Shown in pieces: positions 15,770 to 15,893 of a DNA stretch of 15,893 bases. The notes below the pieces were generated by a model that made no database searches, had not been told where the DNA came from, and saw only the letters and a list, made by a program, of their open reading frames with translations. The DNA comes from an uncultured Bacillota bacterium (GTDB lineage: Bacteria; Bacillota; Dehalobacteriia; UBA7702): positions 1 to 15,893 of the forward strand of contig CACXDX010000055.1 in assembly GCA_902766525.1 (NCBI GenBank). The letters are read 5' to 3'. How positions within the stretch are numbered: position 1 is the stretch's first letter; every line of letters starts with the position of its first letter. The translations under genes were made by a program, and so were the position numbers.

Positions 15770-15893
15770 TCAGCTTCCCAAAAAATCCTTAATTTCTTTA
15801 AGCCGTGCTTTTGCCACTGCCCGTCCCGCTTCATAAGTTCCTTTCATGCGTGCGCGGTCGTGCTCCACACGACCGGAAGGGAGATCGGCCAGA
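15770..15893 (-). CDS. C-terminal fragment of an unidentified protein
   Basis: The last 40 codons of a leftward gene enter at the right edge; its start is outside the window. The fragment begins LADLPSGRVEHD and ends ARLKEIKDFLGS, a basic, helix-rich tail. The other two minus-strand frames close within about 20 codons, and a well-placed terminator follows on this strand, which supports a real gene end. I do not recognise the family with confidence. A patatin-like protein tail is one thought, but the evidence is too thin to claim it. Confidence 0.6.
   Translation of the reverse strand, partial: LADLPSGRVEHDRARMKGTYEAGRAVAKARLKEIKDFLGS

Overview
The window looks like chromosomal DNA of an anaerobic, amino-acid- or organic-acid-fermenting Bacillota (Clostridia or Negativicutes type). 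The evidence is AAGGAGG-type ribosome binding sites, sigma-A-like promoters, U-tailed intrinsic terminators, a ferredoxin-dependent 2-oxoacid oxidoreductase and Firmicutes-like gyrase and AI-2E family proteins. I cannot name a genus. No mobile element, CRISPR array, tRNA or rRNA was seen.

Left part (1-1671): the start of a leftward gene, probably a D-2-hydroxyacid dehydrogenase, and a rightward COG2509-type FAD-dependent oxidoreductase diverge from a 202-bp region. Both promoters have the form TTGCTT-N17-TATGAT, with a dyad between them.

Acid metabolism block (1803-8408): a 757-residue protein fuses an XRE-like helix-turn-helix domain, a cupin and a full AMP-forming acyl-CoA synthetase. After an intrinsic terminator comes a tight cluster: a P-loop ATPase, a 2x[4Fe-4S] ferredoxin, and the alpha, beta and gamma subunits of a VOR/KOR-type 2-oxoacid:ferredoxin oxidoreductase. 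A metal-dependent amidohydrolase follows behind a perfect 12-bp hairpin. The oxidoreductase interconverts 2-oxoacids and acyl-CoA with ferredoxin. The synthetase makes acyl-CoA from free acids. Together they could salvage exogenous branched or aryl acids by reductive carboxylation, or act in amino acid fermentation. Substrates cannot be read from the sequence.

Gyrase block (8595-14281): a strong promoter, a leader with a 10-bp inverted repeat, then gyrB, gyrA and an AI-2E family membrane protein in one apparent operon. The 137 bases between the preceding terminator and this promoter (8458-8594) hold nothing I can identify.

Right part (14282-15893): a class V (alanine-glyoxylate/serine-pyruvate type) aminotransferase with its own promoter, a leader hairpin and two tandem terminators. 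The second terminator also serves a leftward gene whose last 40 codons enter at the right edge.

The most notable item is the HTH-cupin-acyl-CoA synthetase fusion next to the oxidoreductase cluster. The rest is mostly recognisable core and fermentative metabolism.
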